From contig DSEQ01000002.1 in assembly GCA_011056555.1 (NCBI GenBank), positions 1 to 64,000 on the forward strand: a DNA stretch of 64,000 nucleotides, written 5' to 3'. Source of the stretch: Candidatus Zixiibacteriota bacterium (lineage in GTDB: Bacteria; Zixibacteria; MSB-5A5; JAABVY01). The translations under genes were made by a program, and so were the position numbers. Below, one piece after another: positions 16,191-24,688 of the stretch (its first letter is position 1; every line of letters begins with the position of its first letter). The notes under the pieces were generated by a model. The model searched no databases. It saw only the letters and a program-made list of their open reading frames with translations, and had not been told where the DNA came from.

Positions 16191-17414
16191 TTAATAATCC
16201 TGCCAGTTTAGTTCGGCGTTAACCAGAAGCCCCAGCAATATCCAGCTCAATATCATCGAGGAGCCACCGTAAGAGACAAAGTGCAGGGGCAGACCGGTTA
16301 CCGGCATCAGACCAAGTGTCATACCAATATTTACCACGGTCTGGAAGAATAATATCGTTATCGCTCCTATGCACACATACGAGGCGAATTTGTTGCGAAC
16401 ACGCATAGCAGTCCTGAGCCCCATAAAAATAATCGCCCCCAGCAAAATAATGATTAAAACCGCCCCGACAAAACCAAATTCCTCACCCATTACAGAAAAT
16501 ACAAAATCTGTATGCCGAACCGGAAGATAATTTAAATTAGTCTGGGTCCCGGCCAGAAATCCCTTTCCAAAGAGCCCGCCGGAGCCGATGGCAATTTTGG
16601 ACTGTATGATCTGGTAACCTGCACCCAGTTCTTCTATTCCGGGATTGAGAAAGATTTTAATCCTCAGTCTCTGGTATTCGGCCAGGCGAGCCCATAAAAA
16701 GGGCGTTATTACGCCGAATATGAGATTTATGATAATGATAGCCGACGACATAACAGCTCGGGGACGCAGAACTATCAGCAGTATTATTAAGATCACAAAC
16801 AGTACCACATAACTTACAGGATGGAATGATGTAATCATGCTGAACGCAGGCGAGATAATAAGCAGCAGATATACGGCCGGTAAACCGGAAAAAAACAGTA
16901 CCGCCAGCATCATGGTGAGATATACCAGTGAGGTGCCCAGGTCTGGCTGTTGTAATACGAGCGCGGTTGGGATAAATACCAGCAGCGCCGAAAAGACCAG
17001 TTTCCTGAACTGCTGACTGGGCCTTTTAGAATAACTGAGATATCTTGCCAGCGCAAATAAGACCACGACCTTGCCCAGCTCGGAAGGTTGAAAATGAAAA
17101 AACCCGAGGTCAAACCATCTCTGCGATCCGCCCCCCTGGCGCCCGTAGAATATTAATGCGATCAAGAGAGTGATCAGCAGGAAATAATAGACATAGCTTA
17201 AGGCCTCGTGCATCCTCAATGGAAGGACAATTATCACGAAGAAGATCACGAGAGAAATCAATATCCATATCATCTGTTTGAGATAGAGTCCCTCCTGCCC
17301 GCCTGCGGCTGTGTTGGTCGCGGAATAGATCAGCACCACGCTGACCACAGAGAGGGCCAGGCCGCACAAGAACAGGGCCATCGCGGTGCCGGATATATTT
17401 CCCCGCAGAGCCAT
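16191..17414 (-). CDS. rodA: Rod-shape glycosyltransferase RodA
   Basis: The protein has 407 residues with about ten helices. SEDS-family motifs are clear: GGSQRWFDLGFFHFQPSELGK in two parts, then GAGYQIIQSKIAIGSGG, PVRHTDFVFSVMGEEFGF, and FVSYGGSSM near the end. RodA polymerises lipid II glycan strands in the elongasome, paired with PBP2. Its start overlaps the PBP2 stop by one base. Confidence 0.96.
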   Translation of the reverse strand: MALRGNISGTAMALFLCGLALSVVSVVLIYSATNTAAGGQEGLYLKQMIWILISLVIFFVIIVLPLRMHEALSYVYYFLLITLLIALIFYGRQGGGSQRWFDLGFFHFQPSELGKVVVLFALARYLSYSKRPSQQFRKLVFSALLVFIPTALVLQQPDLGTSLVYLTMMLAVLFFSGLPAVYLLLIISPAFSMITSFHPVSYVVLFVILIILLIVLRPRAVMSSAIIIINLIFGVITPFLWARLAEYQRLRIKIFLNPGIEELGAGYQIIQSKIAIGSGGLFGKGFLAGTQTNLNYLPVRHTDFVFSVMGEEFGFVGAVLIIILLGAIIFMGLRTAMRVRNKFASYVCIGAITILFFQTVVNIGMTLGLMPVTGLPLHFVSYGGSSMILSWILLGLLVNAELNWQDY

Positions 17415-19237
17415 CAGTCCGCCTCCGCCTGAAACAGGGTTTCAACCGTATCCGGCTCGGGAAGCATGTTCAGTTTTTCAAGATATCTACGGATGACCTT
17501 TGACGCCAGCGGCGCGGCAGCCTCAGAGCCGTGCCCCCCCTGCTCAACCACGACAGTAATGGCTATAACCGGATCCTCAGCCGGGGCGTAAGCACAAAAG
17601 AGGGCATGTTCCTTGCCATGCGGATTCTGTGCCGTACCGGTTTTGCCTCCAAATTTGATACCTTCGATTCTGCTGCCGCGGGCCGTGCCATGTTCCCCGT
17701 AAACGACACCAACTGCGGCTTCCTTCAGGATGGCCAGAGTTGATTTCGAAAACGGCAGCCGGCCTTTAATCTCGACACGGCCCATGGTCGTGTCCTCATC
17801 CGTAATCACGGCCTTAAGAAAATGAGGTCGATACAGCTTTCCCCCATTACCCAAAGCTGCATAGAAATTAGCCAGTTGGAGCGGGGTGGCCAGAATTTCA
17901 CCCTGTCCGATGGAGAGATTGATAATAAGTGACCTGGGCCATTTACCCTTGCCATAGCGCCTATCATACCACTGAATGTCGGGAACCAGGCCGTCCATTT
18001 CACCGGGTATATCTATACCGGTTGTAGAGCCAAATCCGCACTTGCGGGAGTATTCGGCAAATTTATCATAACCCACCATCTGCCCCATCTGGTAAAAATA
18101 AACATCGCAGGATTGAATAATCGCATCGACCACACCCAGAGAGCCGTGCCCGCCCAGATCCCAGCATTTAAAAATACGATTGCCATATTTGTACCCGCCG
18201 CGGCAGGCGGCATACCTGGTATGCCGATTTATTATACCTTCCTCCAGGGCAGCGCCCGCAATCAAAAGCTTGTAGGTTGAACCGGGAGGGTATTCGCCCT
18301 TGATCACCCGATTCAGCAGCGGTTTTCGCTCATCGGACAGCAGCTGATCCCAGTCATCCTTCATTAAGACTCCGGTGAACAGGTTGGCATCATAGGTGGG
18401 CACCGAAACAAATGCCAGAATCTCTCCGGTGCCGGGATCGAGAGCCACACACGCACCGGTGAGCGTATCCGCGAATAGCGAAGCCGCATACTGCTGGAGC
18501 TCGTAATCGAGGGCGACAATAAGATCTCTTCCGGGAATCGCCGGCTTATCATCCATTTCCTCCAGGCTTCCCAGAATCTTGCCCTCCGCAGTGATTTCCC
18601 AATAATTCGCCCCGTTTCTCCCACGCAGCTGTTTGTCCCAATATTTTTCAATTCCCTCCCGGCCTATGTCGGTTCCCAGGCTTACCCCCTTAATAGAATC
18701 TGCCGCCAGCTCCTTTTCCGAAATTTCTCCGGTGTAGCCCACGGCGTGAGACAGGATGCCGCCGGCAGGATATTTACGCGCCGGTTCCAGCTGAAATATG
18801 ATTCCGGGATATTTGGAGGGATTCTCCTCAATCTTGCAGACCGTCTCAAAACTGACCGAACGGGCAATCCGTATTGGTTTGTATCTGCGAAAGCGTTCGG
18901 CTCGTATTCTCTGCGCCAGTAAGGAGTCAGGGATGGCGAGAATTTCCGATAAATTTCGGGCCACCGTTTCGATATCATCGATCTCTTTGGGAATTGCGGA
19001 TATACTATATGAGGGCCGATTCTCTACAATTACTTCTCCGTTGCGATCAAATATCATTCCACGGAAGGCGATTTCGGGCACGATTCGGATTCTGTTCTTT
19101 TCGGCCTTCTCGGCATATTTTGCATGTTCAAGGGTCTGCATTACAAACAGCCGAACGGCCAGGATCAGCAACAGGACCCCGAATATCACGCCCAAAATGT
19201 GTGCGCGGTTTTCGCTCGTCAAAGATAAATTTGTCAT
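17414..19237 (-). CDS. mrdA: Penicillin-binding protein 2
   Basis: The protein has 607 residues. One N-terminal membrane helix is followed by the PBP dimerisation region (FRGMIFDRNGEVIVENRPSY) and the transpeptidase domain. The catalytic motifs are SxxK (PPGSTYK), SxD (IQSCDVYFY) and KTG (FGGKTGTAQ). It cross-links peptidoglycan during cell elongation in the periplasm. It overlaps mreD by four bases and leads directly into rodA, the standard mreC-mreD-mrdA-rodA order. Confidence 0.97.
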   Translation of the reverse strand: MTNLSLTSENRAHILGVIFGVLLLILAVRLFVMQTLEHAKYAEKAEKNRIRIVPEIAFRGMIFDRNGEVIVENRPSYSISAIPKEIDDIETVARNLSEILAIPDSLLAQRIRAERFRRYKPIRIARSVSFETVCKIEENPSKYPGIIFQLEPARKYPAGGILSHAVGYTGEISEKELAADSIKGVSLGTDIGREGIEKYWDKQLRGRNGANYWEITAEGKILGSLEEMDDKPAIPGRDLIVALDYELQQYAASLFADTLTGACVALDPGTGEILAFVSVPTYDANLFTGVLMKDDWDQLLSDERKPLLNRVIKGEYPPGSTYKLLIAGAALEEGIINRHTRYAACRGGYKYGNRIFKCWDLGGHGSLGVVDAIIQSCDVYFYQMGQMVGYDKFAEYSRKCGFGSTTGIDIPGEMDGLVPDIQWYDRRYGKGKWPRSLIINLSIGQGEILATPLQLANFYAALGNGGKLYRPHFLKAVITDEDTTMGRVEIKGRLPFSKSTLAILKEAAVGVVYGEHGTARGSRIEGIKFGGKTGTAQNPHGKEHALFCAYAPAEDPVIAITVVVEQGGHGSEAAAPLASKVIRRYLEKLNMLPEPDTVETLFQAEAD

Positions 19238-19725
19238 GCCTCAAACTTCAGAGTTAATTTTCGTTTCGCCAGGTAAAGAAGAATAACGGCTATAACGGAG
19301 CTGTAAACAGCCTCGAGCAGAGCATACTTCACCGATGTATATATCGTCAACTCTATGTTAAATTTATAGGCAACCAGATAATATAATACGTTATGAGCCG
19401 CCACTGATATTAGTACTGTCAAAATGCGCGCAAAGTTTGACTCCAGCCTGATCCGAATTGACATAAAATATACGATTACTGCCAGGACAACTTTTAAGAC
19501 CGCGCTCAGGCCAAGCAGACCGGGGTCGGCGGAGCCCTCGATAACACCGGTTATGAAACCGAACACTGCCCCGTAGGCAAGCCCTTGTGTAAGAGTGAGA
19601 TAGATTACAAGCACGACATATATATCTGGCATTACATTATCGATGGAAATCAGGCTGGCGAAAAAGGTCTGAAAAATGATGGCTATTATCACCAGAGCAG
19701 CAAAAACCGCAATCTTGCCCAGCAT
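19234..19725 (-). CDS. mreD: Rod shape-determining protein MreD
   Basis: The 163-residue protein has five or six membrane helices, matching MreD in length and in position between mreC and PBP2. The motif LTQGLAYGAVFGFITGVIEG is the GxxxGxxxG-type helix of the family, followed by DPGLLGLSAV. It scaffolds the elongasome at the inner membrane. The gene directly follows the mreC stop. Confidence 0.92.
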   Translation of the reverse strand: MLGKIAVFAALVIIAIIFQTFFASLISIDNVMPDIYVVLVIYLTLTQGLAYGAVFGFITGVIEGSADPGLLGLSAVLKVVLAVIVYFMSIRIRLESNFARILTVLISVAAHNVLYYLVAYKFNIELTIYTSVKYALLEAVYSSVIAVILLYLAKRKLTLKFEA

Positions 19726-20529
19726 CTACCCTTCCGTTTCCTTTGGTTGCTTCAGAATGAAAAGCTCGTCAATCCGATTGAAATCGACAAAGGGTCTGAC
19801 CTTAATATCTTTGAAGAAGCCCCGTTCCGGAAGTTCCACCTCGCTGACCACGCCTATGGGAAGGCCCTCAGGAAAAAGCCCCCCCAGCCCGGAGCTGATG
19901 ACGGTATCTCCAACGTTCACGGGATCCCGGACAGGCACATTATCCAGAAGCAGATCATTACCGCTCTCCCACCTGATTATTCCCATGGTGCGGGTATTCT
20001 GGTCACGTGCCGCCACCCGGCAGTTGGGACTGGTCAATAGTTCCACAGTTACCGTGTTTATCATGACGTGGGTGGTCTTGCCCACCAAACCGGATAAACT
20101 GACCACGGCCATGTCCGGAGCTACTTCATGATCCTCGCGCACCGACACAATCAGAGCATTATCGCGCCGTTTCGGATCAATCTGCTTCAGTTCTCCGGGA
20201 ATTACCGTAAATCCCCCCACCTGGCGAAATCCAAGAGAATCCCGCAGCCTTTCATTCTGCTCGAGCGCCTCACGCACCAGGATAAGCTCCAGTTCTCTTT
20301 TGAGGAGCTGCTCCCGGAGCCATTTATTGGTTTGAGTGGTCTCTGCAAGCCTTTTTATTTTTTCGGAGACCCCCTGGAAAGGCGAGAGGGTTACGAGGTA
20401 TGTGTACTTTGCCATCGGCCGTTTAAGATCGAGGGGCAAAATCAGTATCACAAACGACAGGGCTGCCAGGATAATGGCCAGCCCTACTTCCTTGTTTTCT
20501 CCAAATAGCTTCCTCAGAATTGCTGTCAT
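19726..20529 (-). CDS. mreC: Rod shape-determining protein MreC
   Basis: The protein has 267 residues: one N-terminal membrane helix, a coiled coil (about 55-95, ending LILVREALEQNERLRDSLGF) and a beta-rich periplasmic domain with GLVGKTTHV and SSGLGGLFPEGLPIGVV, a family hallmark. It organises the wall-elongation complex. It begins 8 bases after the PtsN-like gene. No mreB precedes it here, unlike in most bacteria. Confidence 0.95.
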   Translation of the reverse strand: MTAILRKLFGENKEVGLAIILAALSFVILILPLDLKRPMAKYTYLVTLSPFQGVSEKIKRLAETTQTNKWLREQLLKRELELILVREALEQNERLRDSLGFRQVGGFTVIPGELKQIDPKRRDNALIVSVREDHEVAPDMAVVSLSGLVGKTTHVMINTVTVELLTSPNCRVAARDQNTRTMGIIRWESGNDLLLDNVPVRDPVNVGDTVISSGLGGLFPEGLPIGVVSEVELPERGFFKDIKVRPFVDFNRIDELFILKQPKETEG

Positions 20530-20537
20530 AAATCCAT

Positions 20538-20990
20538 TTATTCGACTGAATCAAGAATTGCCAGCAGTTCCCCCTGATTATTTACTTTCATGAGTTTCTC
20601 ACGATTCTCCTCGGACTTCATCAGAAACGAAAGACGTGCCATGACATTCAGATGGGCGCCGATAGCATCTTCAGGCGCGGCGATCAGGAAGAAAAGATAG
20701 ACCGGCTTCTTATCCATGGCATCAAACTCGATTCCTTTGTCGGAGCGTCCGAAAGCGATCACAATCCCTTTCACCGCCTTGGTCTTGGCATGAGGAAAGG
20801 CGACACCATATCCCACACCGGTGGTCACAAGATTCTCGCGCTCTATAATATCTTTGAGAAGTTCATCGCGGTCGCGGACGAGTTTCGACTTCGCTGCCAG
20901 ATCAACCAGCTCCTCTATAATATCTTCTTTATCCTCGCCCTTGAGGTTGAAAGTGATCAGTTCTTCTTCCGTAAATTTAGAGAGTTTCAT
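20538..20990 (-). CDS. PTS EIIA domain protein (PtsN-like)
   Basis: The 150-residue protein is a single EIIA domain of the fructose/nitrogen-PTS type. The phosphorylatable His lies in VGYGVAFPHAKTKAVKG, and the core strand YLFFLIAAPEDAIGAHL is typical. Such lone EIIA proteins usually regulate rather than transport sugar. It is immediately upstream of mreC, so it may be expressed with wall-elongation genes. GGAGA sits upstream of the start. Confidence 0.85.
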   Translation of the reverse strand: MKLSKFTEEELITFNLKGEDKEDIIEELVDLAAKSKLVRDRDELLKDIIERENLVTTGVGYGVAFPHAKTKAVKGIVIAFGRSDKGIEFDAMDKKPVYLFFLIAAPEDAIGAHLNVMARLSFLMKSEENREKLMKVNNQGELLAILDSVE

Positions 20991-21104
20991 GCAGTCTCCT
21001 TACATGCTTATTGGAATTCATATTAGCCAATAATAAGCTACATATCTGAAGCCGTTTCAATATGGCATGAGATCAAATATTCGTTAACGGCGCCTCCTTT
21101 ATGT

Positions 21105-22067
21105 TTATATCTGCAGAACCTCACCCATGCGCCGGAATTTCTGGGTTCTCTGTTCAAGCAATTGCTCTTTTGAAAGAGAGTTAAAATACTGCAGCTGCGT
21201 CAGGATCTCTTTCCCCAGAAGTTCATAGACTCCCTGGGGATTTCTATGCGCGCCTCCGCGGGGCTCGGGAATAATCTTGTCGATAACTTCCAGCTCCAGC
21301 ATATCCTGGGCGGTCAGTTTCAGGGCCTCGGCTGCTTCCGAGGCCTTGGCCTGGTCACGCCACAGTATCGCAGCACAGCCCTCAGGTGAGATCACTGAAT
21401 ACCAGGAGTTTTCGAGCATCAGGACGACATCCCCTACACCAATGCCGAGAGCACCTCCCGAGGCGCCCTCGCCGATTATGGAAATTATGATCGGGACCTT
21501 GATCCGGAACATCTCGCGTATATTTCGGGCGATCGCTTCCGCCTGCCCCCTCTCTTCCGCGCCAATACCCGGATATGCTCCGGGAGTATCGATGAAGATC
21601 AGAATGGGAAGCTCGAATTTTTCAGCCAGCCTCATCACGCGCAGGGCCTTACGGTATCCCTCGGGATGCATCATACCGAAATTCCGCATCAGCTTGCCTT
21701 TGGTATCGCGGGCCTTCTGCTGCCCGACCAGGGCGACCTTGTAAGTGTGGAACCTCCCGAAGCCGCAGACCACCGCCTTATCATCGGCAAACCCGCGATC
21801 TCCGTGGATTTCCACAAAATCATGGCACAGTGCATTTATATAATCCAGGGTATAGGGGCGTCTGGGGTGGCGCGCAAGCTGGACTTTTTCCCAGCGCGTC
21901 AGCTTTGAGTATATCTCGTCAGCAAGGCGGTCTAGCTTCTGCTCCAGGCTCTCGATTTCACGCGAAAGCTCGACATTTTCACCCGAGGCAAATTCCTTCA
22001 TCTCAGCAATTTTACGCTCGAGTTCGACTATCGGCTTTTCAAATTCCAATACAAATCCTGCGCTCAT
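21105..22067 (-). CDS. accA: Acetyl-CoA carboxylase carboxyltransferase subunit alpha
   Basis: The 320-residue protein is full length. An N-terminal coiled coil (VELERKIAEMKE) is followed by LARHPRRPYTLDYI, FVEIHGDRGFADD, the oxyanion region GEGASGGALGIGVGD and SWYSVISPEGCAAILW. It transfers the carboxyl group from biotin to acetyl-CoA, the first step of fatty-acid synthesis. Its start overlaps the WecA-like gene's stop by four bases. accB and accC are elsewhere in the window; accD is not seen. Confidence 0.97.
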   Translation of the reverse strand: MSAGFVLEFEKPIVELERKIAEMKEFASGENVELSREIESLEQKLDRLADEIYSKLTRWEKVQLARHPRRPYTLDYINALCHDFVEIHGDRGFADDKAVVCGFGRFHTYKVALVGQQKARDTKGKLMRNFGMMHPEGYRKALRVMRLAEKFELPILIFIDTPGAYPGIGAEERGQAEAIARNIREMFRIKVPIIISIIGEGASGGALGIGVGDVVLMLENSWYSVISPEGCAAILWRDQAKASEAAEALKLTAQDMLELEVIDKIIPEPRGGAHRNPQGVYELLGKEILTQLQYFNSLSKEQLLEQRTQKFRRMGEVLQI

Positions 22068-23128
22068 GTTCTTTCAGCACCTTTTACCAGTTTCAATATA
22101 AAGAATAATATGAACAATGATATCAAAAACAAAACAAATATAGAAAAAACTTGCCTGCGGTCAAATATAAAAAGCGCGGGTATGAACGCATTGAATGCCA
22201 ATGAGATCGTACCCAAGATCAAGAGGATACTCTTCTCGGAATAGCCGAAATTCATAAGGTAATGAAATATGTGTCTTGTATCCGGCTGATAAATTTTTTT
22301 GCCGCTCCAGATCCTGCGAACGACGGTGGTGACAATCTCCAGGAGTGGAAGCCCCACGGCAACAAGCGGTACGAACATGGAAACAGCAGTAAAGCTCTTG
22401 ATCGGGCAGACGATAGCGGCCACTGCAAAAACAAATCCCATAAAAAGCGCGCCCGAGTCACCCAGATATATTTTGGCCGGGGGTTTGTTGTAGATCAAAA
22501 ATCCGATCAGGCAGCCGGCCAGGATAACTGCAATCACGAATATCAGCAGTATGTCCAGAAAGGAGGATATTATCAAGAGACCGATACAAATGGTGATACC
22601 CACCAGCGATGCCAGACCGTCCATGCCGTCAATCAGATTGATCCCATTCGTCAGAAGTACCACCCAGAGGATGGTCACGGGATAGGCGGCCCAGCCTAAC
22701 TCGAATGACCTCCAGAAGGGGACGTAGAGGTTGATAATATGGAAATCGAATGCTATCAGTATTAGCGCGGCGGCAATCTGGGCCAGAAGCTTTATATAGA
22801 ACCTGAGGTCAAAAAAATCATCGATCAGCCCGGTGATAAATATCAGCGTTGAAGTCAGCAGGAAAGCCAGAAAAAATTGTTCTCCTCCAAACATGGCCTC
22901 CCGGCAATAGACCCCGATCAGGGAAAAGATTATCCAGAATGCTGCGAAGATCGCCGCTCCCCCCAGGAATGGAGTGGGCCTGCGATGGATCTTCCTGCCG
23001 TTGGGATAATCATAGATTTTCTTCAAACGGGAAAGTTTGATGAGAGAAAAGGTCAGCCCGCTTGACAGAACGATAGCTGAGACCAGGAGAATGAGACTAA
23101 TGCCTAATATTTCGGGACATTCCTGCAT
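22064..23128 (-). CDS. Undecaprenyl-phosphate sugar-phosphate transferase (WecA/TagO type)
   Basis: The 354-residue protein has about 11 helices and the family's Asp motifs: GLIDDFFDLRFYIKL, NGINLIDGMDGLAS and KIYLGDSGALFMGF. A cytoplasmic His motif DTRHIFHYL follows. It loads a sugar-1-phosphate (often GlcNAc-1-P) onto undecaprenyl phosphate, the first membrane step of O-antigen or other surface glycan synthesis. The annotated start overlaps the upstream gene by 32 bases. A slightly later start is possible because only a few residues precede the first helix. Confidence 0.92.
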   Translation of the reverse strand: MQECPEILGISLILLVSAIVLSSGLTFSLIKLSRLKKIYDYPNGRKIHRRPTPFLGGAAIFAAFWIIFSLIGVYCREAMFGGEQFFLAFLLTSTLIFITGLIDDFFDLRFYIKLLAQIAAALILIAFDFHIINLYVPFWRSFELGWAAYPVTILWVVLLTNGINLIDGMDGLASLVGITICIGLLIISSFLDILLIFVIAVILAGCLIGFLIYNKPPAKIYLGDSGALFMGFVFAVAAIVCPIKSFTAVSMFVPLVAVGLPLLEIVTTVVRRIWSGKKIYQPDTRHIFHYLMNFGYSEKSILLILGTISLAFNAFIPALFIFDRRQVFSIFVLFLISLFILFFILKLVKGAERT

Positions 23129-23969
23129 AGGCTATGATAATCTGAAAAATAAAATTAACGGTCAACATAAAAAAGAGCCCCAGGTTGGGGAGGATTTTGC
23201 CCGGGTACCATTTCAAGAAATATTCCATGGCCGAGATGTGATGATGCATAATCCGTCGGGCCGGACTTTTGGATGATGCCTGCAGCTGATGTATCATCAC
23301 CGCCTCGGGAACATAATAACAATACCTTCCTTCTCTATTCAACCTCAGACACAGGTCGGTGTCCTCGAAATAAAGAAAAAAACGCTCGTCGAAGCCGCCG
23401 ACACGCTCGAAATCTTCTCTGCGTATCAGCATCGCGGTTGCAGCCATGGCATCGACCCTGGTTATTCCCGCAAAATCCCCCAGGGTGTATGTGTGAGCAT
23501 AATTATCCAGACCGGGTATTCTGCCCAGAAGAGAACCGCGTGAGAACAGGATGTTTTTATGACTCGGAAAATTTCGGCAGACTGAATGGAAATTACCGCT
23601 TTTATCAACTGTCTTCGGTGTCACGGCAGCGGCATCCGGAGTATTAATCAATGCATTTTTCAGGATATCCAGAACGGGCATGGTCAACTCGCAATCGGAA
23701 TTGATAAACCACAGGTATTCGCCTGCGGACGCTTTGCCTCCCTGATTGGCGGCTCGGGCGAAGCCGCTGTTAGTTTTGTTCTTTATCAATACGAGTTCAG
23801 GATAGCTGCTTTGAAGTTCCTCGAGCGATGAATCCCTTGAAGCATTATCGATCAGCACAATTTCGAAATCGTCTTTCCGGCAGTATTCATATATCGATCG
23901 GAGAAGTCTTAATGTCAGATCGGCGGTGTTGTAGTTAATGATGATTATGCTGGTCAGGCCGGGAGTCAT
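23097..23969 (-). CDS. GT2 glycosyltransferase (rhamnosyltransferase-like)
   Basis: The 290-residue protein has a GT-A fold: the nucleotide-binding start SIIIINYNTADLTLRLL, then VLIDNASRDSS, a DxD-like YLWFINSDCELT and FFLYFEDTDLCLRLNREG with the acidic catalytic pair. A C-terminal hydrophobic helix may touch the membrane. It probably adds a sugar to the lipid-linked glycan started by the WecA-like enzyme. It overlaps the polyprenol-phosphate transferase gene by four bases. Confidence 0.9.
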   Translation of the reverse strand: MTPGLTSIIIINYNTADLTLRLLRSIYEYCRKDDFEIVLIDNASRDSSLEELQSSYPELVLIKNKTNSGFARAANQGGKASAGEYLWFINSDCELTMPVLDILKNALINTPDAAAVTPKTVDKSGNFHSVCRNFPSHKNILFSRGSLLGRIPGLDNYAHTYTLGDFAGITRVDAMAATAMLIRREDFERVGGFDERFFLYFEDTDLCLRLNREGRYCYYVPEAVMIHQLQASSKSPARRIMHHHISAMEYFLKWYPGKILPNLGLFFMLTVNFIFQIIIAYAGMSRNIRH

Positions 23970-24688
23970 TTTATTTTACCAAACAGCGACCAGAACCTCA
24001 GCCGCCAAACCATCCAGATCGCCTCGCGCACAATCTTTTTGGACATTTTGGATGTGCCCTGTATTCTATCGGTGAAAACTATGGGAATTTCTTTGATTTT
24101 GAAGCCCTTCTTATGGGCCCGGAAGCTCATTTCAATCTGGAAAGAATAACCGTTGGAACGAACCTCATCCAGATTGATAGCCTCAAGCACCTGACGCCGA
24201 AAACATTTGAAGCCGCCGGTGGCATCCCGCAAAGGCAAACCGGTCACGATTCGAGTATAGACATTGGCGTAATAAGACAGAAGCAGGCGGCTCATGGGCC
24301 AGTTGATAACATTCACTCCGGAAATATAACGCGAACCCAGAACCAGATCGGCTTCCTTGATCGCCTCGAGAAAATAAGGCAGATATTTGGGATCATGCGA
24401 AAAATCCGCATCCATCTCAAAGATATAATCGAAATCAGACTGGAGGGCATGCTTGAATCCGGCAATATAGGCCTGGCCCAGTCCCTCTTTTTTGTCGCGG
24501 TGAAGAACATCAATGCGCGGATTGTTCTGGGCCATCTTGTCGGCAACTTCTCCCGTGCCGTCGGGCGAGCTGTCATCGACGATCAGGACATGCAGGCGCT
24601 CATCCTGTCCCAGCACAGCCTTTGTAATCTCTTCCACATTTTCCCGCTCGTTATAAGTGGGAATTATAACGCAGCCCTTCTCACTCAA
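23966..24688 (-). CDS. Polyprenol-phosphate sugar synthase (DPM1-like GT2)
   Basis: The 240-residue protein matches dolichyl/polyprenyl-phosphate mannose synthases. It opens GCVIIPTYNERENVEEI, then VLIVDDSSPDGTGEVAD, the DxD-containing DYIFEMDADFSHDPKYLP, RDATGGFKCFRR and NGYSFQIEMSFRAH. It makes a polyprenyl-phosphate sugar that periplasmic GT-C enzymes use as donor. That fits the adjacent YfhO-type membrane protein, a GT-C-like candidate acceptor enzyme. Confidence 0.92.
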   Translation of the reverse strand: MSEKGCVIIPTYNERENVEEITKAVLGQDERLHVLIVDDSSPDGTGEVADKMAQNNPRIDVLHRDKKEGLGQAYIAGFKHALQSDFDYIFEMDADFSHDPKYLPYFLEAIKEADLVLGSRYISGVNVINWPMSRLLLSYYANVYTRIVTGLPLRDATGGFKCFRRQVLEAINLDEVRSNGYSFQIEMSFRAHKKGFKIKEIPIVFTDRIQGTSKMSKKIVREAIWMVWRLRFWSLFGKIK

